Source: Bimuria novae-zelandiae CBS 107.79
Lineage: Eukaryota > Ascomycota > Dothideomycetes > Pleosporales > Didymosphaeriaceae
Assembly (NCBI GenBank): GCA_010015655.1
Contig: ML976657.1
Coordinates: 976,114-1,040,113, forward strand
Direction: 5' to 3'
Length of the DNA: 64,000 nt
This document shows, in pieces, positions 34,937-47,400 of the stretch. The translations under genes and the position numbers were made by a program. A model generated the notes under the pieces. The model saw only the letters and a program-made list of their open reading frames with translations. It made no database searches and was not told the origin of the DNA. Within the stretch, counting starts at the first letter, position 1, and the number at the start of each line of letters is the position of its first letter.

Positions 34937-37232
34937 CCCCCGCACTGCCAACATCGCCCTCCCACGGGCCACCTCTGAGCAGCCAATCAGCTGTAAGTGG
35001 CAAACAACAACAAATCTGTATCATGATGTTAGCAAATATTTTGTATATACAAATTCGTACCTAAAAAATCGTTCAAAGCACCCGCAAACATGCCAAAACG
35101 TGCCGCGCCACTCAGCAATGATCCTGACTTTGTGAGATATACAAAGTATAGCAAAAAGTCAGGTAAAATGCCTGAGATGCCGTCGCATCCGCCACCCGAT
35201 TGGAGACCTATAGATATCAACAACCCACACAAACATGGTATGCCCAGGATACCTGAGGGCGTTGATAAAGCCTCTCTAATACAATTGTTCGACTTATTTT
35301 TCGACGCAGAGGTGCTGGAGATGATCGCTCATCACACGAATCAGCATGCGGAGAAGCTTCGGAATGACGCGCCCGAGCAGCCCTACGCACGCGGCTGGAA
35401 GCCCACATCGCGAGTAGAGCTGTATACGTACTTCGCAATTATCGTATATATGGCTATTCATCGCGAGCCTTTGTTGGACGAGTACTAGAGCAGGTTCTAT
35501 AAGAACGCGCCTACGCACAAAGTTAATAACTTTATAGCTAAGAACTACTAGTAGTAGCTAGACTAATACCTATATTATACTAAAGTAGAGTGGAGCTTTA
35601 AGTTGCCCTTTAGCTAAGTATAGGAGCTCTTAGAGACTATTAAAAAGCGTACTCTAAAGTACTAGCTACCTAGTAAGCACTTTTATATTAATAAGGTAAT
35701 TACGAGTTTTACTAGGCACGTTAGTAAAATTATAATTATTAAAATAAAGCCTACGCCTAAGGGCTATAAAGTTTAATATTTAGCTAATACTAGTATTATA
35801 CTAAACTAGTTATTTTATACACGAGGTACTAGTAAAGGGCTTATTAACTTATTTACTTTAGATACTTAAATAAAGGCTTTTACGCCTACTAAAAATATTT
35901 TTATTATTTTTATACTTACCCTTAATAGCGCTAGCTAGCGATTATTTTAACTAGGCCTTCATACTATATAGGATAATAATTTCTTTAATACTATTATTAT
36001 ACTTAAATACTTAAGAAGTAAAGGCGTAGGCTATATAAGGATAGTTAAAATAATATATATAAGTATAAAAAAGTGCTTTAAAGATAAGATAGCTAAAAAA
36101 GTAAAGGTAAAAATACCTAAGGTGCGCGCGCGTGGCAAATAGAAGCTTATAAAAAAGTACTTTAATAGTAACTTTATAAGGATAAAAACGTAGTTTAAGA
36201 ACTACTTAGCTTAGGGAAAGTCGTAATAGGCTTTATTAAAAAGTAAATAAGTACTATAAGTGGCTTAAAGAAATAATTAAATTACTTTATTTATTAGCAT
36301 TATTACTAAGCGTAAGTATTACCTTTATATAATTAAGTAACTAATAATATTTACTACTTAGCTACTTAAGATATTATTAAGCTCCGTAAAAAATTTATAA
36401 ATATTTAAAATAATAAAATATTTAAAAAGGCCTTTAGCAAAGCGTCTATTAAATTACTAAATATATTTAATTTTATTAATAGCTATAATATATATAAAAG
36501 TAAGGTAAATTGCTTTAATTAGTGCAAAAGCTATTATAGTACTTAATAAGTTAAGTAATATATTTAAAGACTTCTCCTTTATTTCCTACTTAATTTAACG
36601 CTTAATAACTATTACAGACTATTATTATACTTAACTAAAGCTTTTACTAAACGCGGTAGCTATAAAGGCTTTTCATATATTTTTATTAAGTAGCTTTTCA
36701 AGCGCGAAGAGCGCCTTTTTTTATAAGTTAATATAAAAGCTTAGCTTTAGCTTTATTACCGTTAATAATAATACTTTATATAAAGCGCCTAAACTTATAT
36801 AGGCGGAAGCAAAAACGTATATTACTTATACTAAAACTAGGCGTAAAGCCTACGTCTCTTAGCGTAAGAGAACATCCCTAGTAGCTACTTTAGGTAATTC
36901 ATATAGACGCCAGCGTACTCCTTAAAGCAGGTATAGCTATACGCGTTGCAATATACCCCTCTATAAAGGAGACTCTATAAAAGGTGACCCTAGGCTATAT
37001 TAGGAGGAATACCTCCGCTAAGTAAAAGTTATTAAATAAATAAATACTACTAAAAGTTTAATTATTAAGTAATTTATTAATTATCTTACGCCTGTTTATT
37101 ATTAAATATCTATTACTTATATAAATCCTTATATAAATCTAGTATTGTTTGGTGTTCTACCAAGGTTAGAGTTATTCACCGATTGGTCCCTGTTAGGTGG
37201 CCCGTGGGAGGGCGATGTTGGCAGTGCGGGGG
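34937..37232 (+). mobile_element. PB2: piggyBac-like element, RIP-degraded
   Basis: The 2,296-bp element has inverted ends CCCCCGCACTGCCAACATCG, mirrored at about 37180-37232 for more than 40 bp. It is flanked by AT on both sides (34935-34936 and 37233-37234). The plus strand begins with a readable piggyBac-type N-terminus, then collapses into TAG/TAA-rich, AT-rich sequence. Its ends differ clearly from PB1's (only the GGGCCACCT-type core is shared), so it is a separate subfamily. Confidence 0.88.
35090..35488 (+). pseudogene. piggyBac-type (DDE_Tnp_1_7) transposase, N-terminal part
   Basis: 132 codons start at MPKRAAPLSNDPDFVRY and include LFDLFFDAEVLEMIAHHTN and ELYTYFAIIVYMAIHREPLL, the conserved N-terminal block of DDE_Tnp_1_7 transposases. 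The frame ends at a TAG after DEY where related copies have Trp (TGG), and readable residues continue after it (SRFYKNAPTHKVNNF). The rest, to about 36990, is mutated beyond clean reading. Confidence 0.85.
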
Positions 37233-38127
37233 ATAGCTATTATAACTTTTTTTTTTTTTTTTAGGTTTTTACTGCCTTACGCGTAGCTATAAGGTAAGAG
37301 TTAAAAGCGTTAGCTACTATATCTATAGTAGCTTTTAGGCGGGTAGGCACGCCTCTACTAAAGGAAAGGCGTCTAAAAAGGCGGATATTAGTCTATAGGC
37401 GCTTCCTAGAGGGGTGCTAGACGTTAGTCTGCCGCGCAGACTTAGGGTCTAGGGGGCGAGTCGCTGTAGAGGCCCCTAGAAGGGGCCTTTAAGGCGTCTC
37501 TATTACTATTATTAACCTACCGCACGCGTGCGGTGCCTGAGGATAGCTAGGAGTAGAATTTCAGGTAAAAGTGAGATGAACGGGATAAAAATTACGTAAT
37601 TTTACCACTTTTCTCAAAATTCCGAAAGTTGGTGAAGGTGTAAGACAATACAGGCTGACGGTGAAGCTGACATCGGTCTCATCTCTACGCCTGGGTCTCA
37701 AAAGGTCTCGTCTTAAATTCCCCACACTCCCTCGTAATCCAGACTTCTTAGTTGGTAGCGGTTTCAGGCCATGCAATGCACCTGAAACACTGCGGATTGT
37801 CCATGAAGTTTTGGCGCAGGTAAAGTCCGCAAAAACGGTTCCTTAGTAGATGCTTAATTACTTATATAGAACTCATAAGTCCACGCACGTTGCTCTACCT
37901 TACTCCTAACTAAAGTAGCTGCAGGGGATAGACTAAGTTAAGCAAGGGGCCGTTAAGTAAGAGGAGGGCAATAATGAGTTAAATAGTTGTGTTAGAGTGG
38001 AGATAATTAAAAATATGTCTATATATACATTACAGCTACTAAAGGATCAGAGAATTTGGAAAAAATCGAATCGCTGTGTTCAAATAAGATTACGAGGTGT
38101 AGGGTGCTTGTATCCGATTAGCGGTCG
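37233..38127. other. Repeat-like, partly AT-rich region
   Basis: A 17-base T run starts near 37248. The block to about 37560 looks like mutated repeat (many TAG/TAA, GGCGTCT-type words) but no element could be named. From 37560 to 38127 only overlapping short ORFs occur. Confidence 0.35.
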
Positions 38128-40540
38128 CTAAATTAGAACAACTTCCGTCTCCTCATAATCTTCAAACAGCTCCTGGACTCTCACTTTGGCGAATCCCACT
38201 CTCCTATATCTGCTTTTCTCTTCATCATCGATCGGTAAAATCAGAAGTCCCTCCACCTCCACCCTTCCGGGGATTTGCTCGATCAGTCCCATAGCAAGTA
38301 CGTCCACTACACAGCCCTCTACAATTCCCTCATCAACCGCATCCAGAATCGCCTCGCCTACCTGCATCTCCCCATGGGACCCAGACTCGCTCTTCACGGC
38401 CAGAAAACCATCAGTCTGATCCGGAGAAACAAAACCTTCCCCATGTGGCCGCCAAAAAAACGAGTGCACACGGCCCCTCACATGTAACGAGCCAGATACC
38501 ACAGCACCATATTCAAACCCCGGCACCGTAAGCTCGACCTCACACTTTACGATCCCAAAACCGAGTTTATCCTCCAGCGGCGTTCCTTCACCGTCAGCAT
38601 GAAAGTCATCCACCGGGCTCTTGATGCTAGCCCAGCTCCAACTCGGCGCCACATATTCTTTAGGCCGCCCTATGATCCGCGCCTGTGGAGCGTCAGGTTC
38701 ACCGACGTACGAAGCGTCCGCGCGACTCCACTTCAACTCGCTCTCGAGATCCTTCTCCCACAGCCCCGCGAGGTACTTGCTCCTGTAGCCTCGCCCGATT
38801 TCTTCCGCCACGGTGGACACAGCGAGGAGTTTGTCGCCGGCGTAGCTTAGATTTCGCCGACTGTACTCTCCGCGCACGGTGAGCCATACCGATCGCAGAT
38901 TCTCCGGCTCGATATCCCTTAAGCGGAAAAGTGGACCGGACCATGGTAGATTGGGCAGCTGCGGGTCGCGGCCGGATGTGTCTCCGTCGGCTGCTGGGAT
39001 ACTTGTGCGGTCGATGAAGTCGAGACCGCGGTAGGAGAATAAGACTGCTCGGCGGGAGAGTAGGAGTTCTTGGAATGTCCAGGCGCGGAGGTTTATTGGG
39101 TCGGCGCGGCGGTCGTAGGGGGCTGGGTAGCTGAGGATGAGAGCTGAAGCGGGGTCGTGAGGGTTTTGGATGTGGATTGGGGAGATGGAGTAGGACGGTG
39201 AGGGCTTGTGGTGGAGAAAGCCTTCTGTTGCGGAGGGGGCGACGGAAGCGACGAGGGTGATCGTGGCGCGTTCGTAGATGAGGCGCATTTTGGGGAGTTC
39301 TGTTGCTTTGTCGGTGGGAGAGTCTTGGAGGATACATCTACCGTTTGTTAGTGGGCAGACTTGTGAGGGATTCGGAATATATGTAGACTAACAGAGCATC
39401 GACCCATATGAACCTAAGTCCTATTGCTCGGGTAACTGTGATTGCATCTTGTATGGTTTGGGGTAGATCATGAATGCTGAATGAGGAGTGCAGTTTTCCC
39501 TGTGTAGCAGCCGTCAAGACGTACGTTTGGTTCTGGCCCCAGACATAGCTCAGTGCGACGAATCCTTTCGCTGAACCTGCTTCACTGGCATTAATTGACG
39601 CAGATTCTACTATACGAAGCCCAGTGGCGCTGACCTCGATCAGTCTTTTAGGGATGCGAAGAGAATCTAAAGCTGTGGCCTGAGCTTGATCAAGGATTTC
39701 GCCTGTCCAATCGCATATACGCCGTATATTTTCCAGAGACCCAAGTGCCGCCTCTGCTAAGAATGGTGGGAATGGGGAAGCATCCCTCTGAGAGGAGTCT
39801 TTCTCATTATGCACTGGAATCATGTCAGCATCTGCTCATAACATATTGTGATCGATCAACAGCCAACCTTCACGATTAAAATGATACCGCAGTTCAAATG
39901 CCTTATCACCTCTCAGTCTTCTAACAGCATTATCGTCCTCGGCATCAATGGATTCAATATGCACGTTCAAGAATGCAAACAGCCCGTCCTCGCCCCGCTC
40001 AAGCGAAAACGTCACGCAAAATTGGCAAGGAACGTCGAGAGTATCTCTGTCATCGTATGCGTCCCAGCCTCCGGTGATATCATCTTCAAAAAACTCTTCG
40101 TTGAACGCGGAGGCGTCATTCCATCTGTTGTCCTCCTTGTCAACATCACTACCGTCATCTTGTACCTTCACCTCATCTTCTTGCTCTCCATCACTCCCGC
40201 TAGACGCCCAACTCTCCGTCTTATTCCACCGCTCATACAAAGCATCCAAAAACACCTTCCCGTGCACACCATCCGCCAAGCTCTTGCAAAACTGACAGCC
40301 TTGCATGACCGACGCGCGTAACTCCGAAGTATGCACTTCATGAACACGTACAATATTTTGCTCCGCAGAAGGTAGTTCTTGTAGCTTCGAGAACAACTCG
40401 ACCGTCCAGACGGTCTCGTTGCATCGCGAGCATATCGGGGGCAAGCGAGCTGCGGCTGAATCTGGCTGGGCTGAGGCGGGGTCGGTGGGAATGGGATATT
40501 TCCTGGGGGCTTGCACGCCGAGATAGGTGGAGCGGAGCAT
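38128..40540 (-). CDS. HET-domain (heterokaryon incompatibility-type) protein
   Basis: Three exons: 40540-39868, 39813-39393 and 39337-38128, 767 aa. Intron 2 (GTTAGT to GGTAG, 55 bp) rebuilds FIWVDALCILQDS, the most conserved HET motif. Intron 1 (GTTGGC to TCCAG, branch CTGAC) is the best phase-correct choice. The N-terminus has paired CxxC motifs (CSRC, CQFC) and an acidic linker. The HET domain spans about residues 270-430, with FVALSYVWG, LPQTIQDAITVTRAIGLRFIW and, later, RAWTFQELLLSRR. HET proteins trigger cell death when genetically different hyphae fuse; the domain is TIR-like. The start ATG (40540) is the first in frame. Confidence 0.93.
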
Positions 40541-41113
40541 TGGTAATTCAAGTAGCGTTATGTGGAGAGAGCTGGATGAGGTTTGGAGGGCAGGAAGGTA
40601 GGTGGCACAAGCGGGGTAGCAGTGGATTTGTTCGTATCTGTCGCGGAGCAAAAGGCTAACCTTCTGCTCCTCATGAGTAGAATATCATTTAAGGTTACAG
40701 TATCCACGGTGCAGCTTTGTAGCTTACTTTGTGTGCAGGGCTGGTGCAACACCATAGATAATCCACAATGGCGTCCGGGTTTTGTTTGAAATGAAAAGTG
40801 ACCCAGGTAGGCGACGATAAGCGTTCCGATTCTGGTTTTCGGTTTGGATGTGGCGGCATGCTAAAGCGCTAATAAGCTATTTGAGCTTCGCCTTGAATGA
40901 AAAATTAGCTTCTCTGGTTAAGTGTGATTTTGGAATCGCATGAGAGTTTCCAAGTTAGAAGGAACACACTACGTCGTGTCTTTATCTGCGGAAGGCACGG
41001 CCTCGCTCCTTCCTTATGAAGTAATCAATGTTTCTCTGTCCTCGCCCACCGACTGTCGATTTAACGTCATCAAAGGACCATCCTTCACTGCCAGGCCTGG
41101 TTCACAGAGTGCT
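40541..41113. other. Intergenic region upstream of the HET gene
   Basis: Contains the presumed HET promoter. An ORF at 40940-41302 (plus) overlaps the zinc-finger gene on the other strand and is probably a shadow. Confidence 0.45.
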
Positions 41114-41622
41114 TCAAATGTGGCCATCGTAATTGTCCATGCAGTTCCCACACCAGCCGCAGTCCTTGTCGCACAGGCTGAAATCGTGACCCTGCCCAAG
41201 GTCGGAGATGGTGGACGTGAGATAGCTGGGAACAGTCTTTGGTTTCTTCTTCTTCTTCGGCTGCTTGGATTGCGTTTTTGCGCCGGTAGGGGGAGCCTGT
41301 AGATGGCGTCAGTTTCAAATAAGGCAATAAGCGGCGTTTGCTTTCCTTTGCTGTGCCTGCCGAATTGGGAGAGCAGGTGCGGGTGTGCTCCGCGAAAGCT
41401 ACATTACCGGTATATCGTTTGTAGCAGGCGCTGCATTCGAGGATGTGTGTATGGTCGTTGTTTCGTCGGTGAGCGTTCAGGCCAGCAACACTGCAGCAAA
41501 TCTGATCGCAGTCGGAGCAGGTGGCTTTTGGCCGCGGTCAGATCTCCTGTACCCAGGTGTTGCTCGAGGGCGGAAGCTCTAATGAACTGTTTGCTACAGA
41601 GTGGACAGACGAACTCAGACAT
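41114..41622 (-). pseudogene. C2H2 zinc-finger protein gene, frame disturbed at two places
   Basis: From the ATG at 41622 the frame gives a C2H2 finger (FVCPLCSKQFIRASALEQHL). The next fingers (CSDCDQICCSVAGLNAH and LECSACYKRYT with AEHTRTC) are in another frame. They are reached only by skipping 28 bases (GTACAG to AAAAG), very short for an intron. A Cys-rich tail (SLCDKDCGWCGNC, stop at 41114) needs a further frame change near 41310, where no GT donor is available. Either small indels have broken the gene, or splicing is non-canonical. The finger set and the CDKDCGWC tail are family-like, so the ancestor was a real gene. Confidence 0.55.
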
Positions 41623-42626
41623 TCTGGAATACCGCAAAGCCGCTGCTGGCTGTGGAGTGTGGGAAGCGAGAGTGAATATGATGGGGGGTCTGTGATTCGA
41701 TTGTCTCGTTACACAGTAGTAAGTATGCACGGTCTTGGCGAAAGTAGCGGTGTTATAGACTTAGCGACAAATGAGATTTGGGCCGATCATTCGAGAACAG
41801 TGAGAAGTGATTGCAGTATGAAAAAAGGAAGGTGCGATCTGGCAACTTCCTATCCGCACCATAACCATATGTTAGCATGTCACTATACATCGTATCCACC
41901 CATCTAATCCAAACGTTGTTCGCTTCGAGTTTTTCCGTACCCCTGTCTCTTACGCTCCTGCTGTGGCAGCACCTTCCTTCTCGCTTGTCTGACTTCACGG
42001 TAGCTCTTTACATCCTGGCTTGGAATCTTGCATGGCAATGTTTCGTTCTCTCATTGATCCTTTGTTAGACCACTTCGTAAATGTAGCTGAGAAGCAGCGT
42101 ACTCCTCTGTCGTGAGACCGGGAACTTGGGAAGGATATTGAATACCTGGCCACTTCGTTTCAACAAAGCAGCTCGAAATCTTTGGATCCTAATTCCATAT
42201 CATGCTCACCGTGGTATATCATTCACGGATTCGAGCCTCAGGCAGTAATCGACACTCATGGGCTCGAAAGAAAAAGCAAGTCGCACAGCTGATGACGCCT
42301 AGACACGCGGTAGCTTCGCCTTGTACTCGCCCACGCCTAAGACGCCGCGCACCAAATCGGATCCATGCCTTTTACCTGCAGCAGTGGGACTATCTCGATA
42401 ACCGTCCAATGGGCGATGGAGCGCACCCAGAAATGGCAACCTGTGACCTGTCACTGCAGCATACAATATGGGCGCGCTGCTGCCTGGGGATCGTCTCGAC
42501 CTAAACAGCGGCTAGAAAAGTTGCGATGTGCATGAGGGACTATCGGATTGTTTCACTTGACACGAAGTTTGCGTTGGAGGTTGTGGTTCCGGTTCACGAA
42601 GCGGGCGATTATCAGCGACGTTTGTA
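41623..42626. other. Intergenic region
   Basis: About 1 kb left of the Tc1 element with only short unsupported ORFs (for example 42202-42504). Confidence 0.45.
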
Positions 42627-43943
42627 CTGTGGTATCAGGCAAAAGTGAGGTGAGTGGCCCGCGCACAACAGGGGTGTCGCCAAGATGCCGAGCCATGTAA
42701 ATTTCGCACGCTTGTCCTCTTTTATGTATAAATTTTAGTACCTAGTGTGACCACCTTTCGCATTAATTATAGCCTAGTATCTAGCTAGTATGCTCTTAAT
42801 AAGCTCCCTAAATACTTTACTTTTAATTAAGTCCCACGCTTCCTGTATAATATTACGTAGCTAGCTATATATACGCTACTTACTCCTAGGTAGATTAAAA
42901 TAATACTACTTAATATAGTCCTTTATCTTATTCTACACTGCCTTAATTAGGTTAAGATCTGGCAAGAACGCTAGCTAAAAGATAAAGTAAATTTCTCTTA
43001 ATTAAAGCTTTTTAATTATATAAGTAGCAGCGTGCCTAGGAGCGCTATCTTATATAAATTAAAGATATAGATTAAGGCGTAGCTATTTATAAACAAGAGG
43101 TATAACTCTCTTATAATAGCTCTCCTTATTAATACTCTTCTATTTCTTTTTTTAGAACACTAACGGCCCCTTCGTTATACCTAAGAAGCAACCCTAGAAC
43201 ATCTAGCTATACTTCTTACGTAGTTTCTTAATAACATAGAAAGGATCTAATTCCTCTCTAGGGCGCCTAGTAACCTACTTCTTACGATGCTAGCTACTAG
43301 TTACCTAAGTTTCGTTGCTCTAGAGGATTATATACTACTACTAGGGAGACTAGTTAGCATAAGCTTTTACCCACGCGAGGCGTAGCTAACGATTCTTTTT
43401 AATAAGAAAAGGCTTAATAAGAGTAACGCAGCGAGTATACCCCCTATTTTATAAAATATTCTAAATTACGTATTTACTAACGCCCTAGTAAGTAAAGGGA
43501 CCCTTTATAAGGCGTAGGAAACTTATCTACCTCCCCTCTTAAGAGAATTTAATAAATTCTTTAAGCTAGTCTACTTATTTATTTATAAGGGAGGGTAAAT
43601 AACTAGTGCGCTTTTTTAGCGTAACGCGTGCGCTAATAATTATATAAGTAACTTATTTCTTTAAGACTTTAAAAAGGTTAGTAATAAATAAGTAAGTGTG
43701 CCTAGCTAGACGTAAGGTGCGTATCTAAAGGCGTTAGTTGCAAGTAAGGTATCGACGAGTTGGTGTTAATAGGGGAGACATTGTGGTGATGTTGTGGTGG
43801 ACAGCACACGACAGAGGTACAAGCATTATCATATAAATTACATAGAGCTAATGGTATTTCTGTTTAGTGGCGTCCGTTTTGTATCGAGTCAGGCATCCCT
43901 GCTGTGCGCGGGCCACTCACCTCACTTTTGCCTGATACCACAG
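42627..43943 (-). mobile_element. Second Tc1/mariner element, RIP-degraded coding, intact ends
   Basis: The 1,317-bp element is flanked by TA (42625-42626 and 43944-43945). Its ends start CTGTGGTATCAGGCAAAAGT and match for about 45 bp. The minus strand holds a Tc1 transposase ruined by TAG codons but still readable: SNETWVT (Asp changed to Asn in the DE motif) and GCFLGITKGPLVF near 43150-43330, and the C-terminal AIINAKGGHTRY ending near 42735. Almost every stop sits where Trp or Gln is expected, the RIP pattern. It is unrelated in its ends to the element at 4.3 kb. Confidence 0.9.
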
Positions 43944-43945
43944 TA

Positions 43946-44414
43946 GGGCGGATAGTCCACAGCAGGTTTTGGCAGGGGTTGCCATGGTCTCCGCATTCTC
44001 CCTGGAACATGGCGACGAATCAGACGGCGTTTGCAGCCGATAGCGCGGTCTTTCCACTTCCCCGGGTGCGCCCAAAAGTGCCGCCTAACCGTTCTCGACG
44101 CATGCGAGCCGCGGAAAGAGTCACCGAGCTTCAGGTGCGAGATATCGACGGCCTCCTCTATTGTCCTTTCCTGTTGCGACCCCACCCAGCACGCCCTCGT
44201 GCCCGTTCCTTCCGCCTTCAAACGTATATAACCACCGTCACCCTCTTCCCACGCGGCCTTTTCCTTCTTGTACCCGCTCAGCCATCGGTATGCGCCCTCC
44301 CAAAAAAGTTTCGCGATCCATTGCTAACTCAGTGCAAGCTCTCCTGTAAATTCACGACATGTCCTGGTACTAGACATTGGCCATCCAGCTCTGGGATGCC
44401 CGCTCCCGGCACCC
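43946..44414. promoter_or_regulatory. Upstream region of the large nuclear-protein gene
   Basis: TATATAA at 44225-44231 lies about 185 bases before the ATG at 44415 and could be a TATA box. An overlapping 197-codon ORF (43904-44497) in another frame has no motif. Confidence 0.35.
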
Positions 44415-47400
44415 ATGGCAGGTTTCGGGCTGCCCGCTTCTGCGCATACGGTTGCGACATCGCACTCGAACCGACCTCTGCCCACCGGGCCCTGTAGTCA
44501 TCGCGACGTAATCGGCACATGTGGCTGCGAACAATTCTGGGACAGTGCCAGCGCAGACGTCTACGAAGGCAGTCCGAGCAGTAAACGCTCGACCACATGC
44601 GTTTGTGGACACCATGCCTGCTTTCACAAGCCTTCCGCGGTAGTAGCTGTTACGCGGGCAGCGTCGCGCTGTGATGGCAGTTGCCAGGCGCAACTGGGGA
44701 CGCAATGCGATGTGCATAAAGCCGGAGACGCGCGGCGTGACGCGAGTCTCAACAGCCCGACCTCGCGTACGATGCCCACCCAGCCGCTCGTGCGCAATGA
44801 AGCCTCACTCGCCAATGGATCTCGCGTCGACAATGGTAGGAGGGACCCTCCGTCGCAACCAAGCTCGTCTGGCCTGCCTCGAATTCCCTCCGTCTGCCTA
44901 ATGTCAAATGATCGTTATCCTGCGGCCACGCGTGTTGCTAGAGGCGATGCGAACCAATCGCGGCAGACAGTTACAGGGCTGGGTCTTTCCATGCTTAACA
45001 TGGGCGATGCGACACGCTCGTTTGACCGCCCACAATCCGTTGTGTCTACCGTACCAGATGATCCGGATATTGGCCCATCACTAGATGCAATCCGTGTGGA
45101 AAGCAATCAGCCTTCGAACAGACCCAACTCAGTCCGAGGTGAGCATGGTCACGCGAGAGGTGCAGCACCAGGACCGCTGGACGCCATCTTAGAGTTCAAT
45201 CAGCATCATGATCTCCACCTGGATGTCAGCGGTGATACCATCCCGAATACCTTCAACCTAGAAGATTTTGTTCAAAGCGCTACCGAGGTCGCCACCCCGA
45301 GCATCAAGAACACGCCCGACCTGGCCGTGACTGATCAAGTTGTCCAGGATGGAAAACGAGCCATCGAGGACCTGATGCAGATCACTGCGGATCTGGGTTC
45401 ACCGCACGGCGGCCACAGCAGATCTGCCAATGCCACATCGGCTACTTCGCCTCAACTACTGCTCACCAACTCTCCGCATCTCTCTCAGGAGCATGTACAC
45501 AAGTTTCTCAATTCAACTTCTCCCCAGTCTCTCCAAAAGCTTGTATCGTATCTGCCTGCTTTATTCAATCTTCTCAATTCAATTCCAAACGTGGCCAATA
45601 CTATGAAAGAACTCAACGATCGAATTTCGCTTCTGGAAAGCAACAACTCATTCAACTACGCGCATCCTGAAGACGTCCAAGAAAAATACGATTACCTGGA
45701 TGGCAGGGTGTTACATCTGGAAACCCGCATGGATGACCACGATACGCTGCATCAGACAATCGACGCTGATAATAGCAGTCTTGCATTCGGTCGTCGCCGC
45801 TTAGCGGCTACGTCAGGCTCTTTTCAGTCGAATCGTTCCCTCGAGTCGACAACTTCTTCGGCACTCATTCTCGCCGCGGTGGATCGCAAGGAGACCGAGA
45901 CGCAGATCAGTGGCCTCAAAGATCGACTGGACGTGCTAGAAGCCTTTGCGATGCCGCCTACCCTCACTAACCCATGGGTGGTCGAAATCGTCCTCTTACC
46001 TTGGGGCCGTGACCTCAAAGGAATTTGGTTTGCCGAAGACGAACCGATGCATGAATTGTCCAACCCAACAACACAAGACACTGAAGAATGGACGCAAGCG
46101 CGAAGCTCTTTACGTGGTCAATCGAAAGTTCCACTGGGCATCCGTGAATTAGATTCAAGCCCGTTTCCAGCAACAAGGCATTCGTCACGAAGCTCGCATC
46201 CCTTTAGCGACACTGAGAGCGGCTGGTCAAGCCAAGCCATCAGCAATTGGGCATCAGGCTTGACAGACGAGCTGTTGTCGGCCAAAGCATGCAAGAGCAC
46301 CAACCTAGTATACAAGAGATTGAAAAGTAGGGGTCTGATTAAAGATGTTGTATTCAGAAGTGCCAGCGCAAGAGATATTCAGATGACACTCTCGCACGCC
46401 TTTAAGGACATGTTTGAGCACCTGAAGTACACTGACGACGACGACGACGAACCTTTGATCCGGTCTCACCCCGGCTTGCGCGCTTCTTTCATTCCACTTC
46501 GGAAAGTTCGCCACGACTCCAAACTACAATTCCTTGCACCAGCCGAAATGGCCAGTTCCGCGCTTTGGTCGGCCCAGTTCCTTGCTTCGGATATCCTCAT
46601 GCACGTCACTGGCGGCAAGAAACGTCTCTACGTGACACAACGTGAAGCGTACATTCAGTCTCAGGATCAGATGGGAAGTACCTGGACGTGGCAAGAGCTT
46701 CGCGAGCTTCCTCGATATCAGCCGGAGCCCGACGTCCAGATGGAAGGCAATGGCGAGCAGTGTCAACCAGAGGTTGGTGAGGCTGACGCGAAAGAACCTT
46801 GTTGGGCTTTTTTCGAGGCATATGACGCGCCACCACCCAGTGTCAACTCCTCTTTTGGTAGCCACCACTCTATGGAGCTATCTATGCGGCCGGCTGGCCG
46901 AAACTGGCGGCGCTCGATCACACCTATGCCTATCCTCAAGAACCCGATACCACAGCCAATTTCTCCATTGAGCGAGGCTCACCCACGGCGTCCGCTCCAA
47001 ACCCGCCAACGCACTGTATCCGCGTCAGTGCTAGAGCCGAGCACAACTTCGTCTAAGCGTCGTCTCAATAGCTCGCCAGTAAAGCACTCGTCTTACCCAC
47101 GCACATCTCGCGAGCCCAGTGTCGCGACGTCCAGAATGAAGCGTCGCCGGGTTTCCAGATCGATTTCGCCTCGGCCCATTGTCGATGCCGACGAAGACGC
47201 GAGTGCAGTCGTGGCCCCTGCTTGGAACAATACGCCTCGGCGCTCTCGTGAGCCCTACTCGCCGTTCTTTTCCTCAGTCGCGCTACCGCTACCTCGCACT
47301 GCTTCTGATCTCGCCAGCCGACCAAGTCAACGATCTGTGGCGGCAGTCAGCAAAGGAACGCCCTTCGCATACGCAACGCCGCACTCAGGTCCGCTCATCG

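Noticed and set aside
37560..37600. Sequence TCAGGTAAAAGTGAGATGAA resembling the end of the 42.6-kb Tc1 element
   Set aside because: No matching opposite end was found nearby and the similarity covers only about 20 bases.
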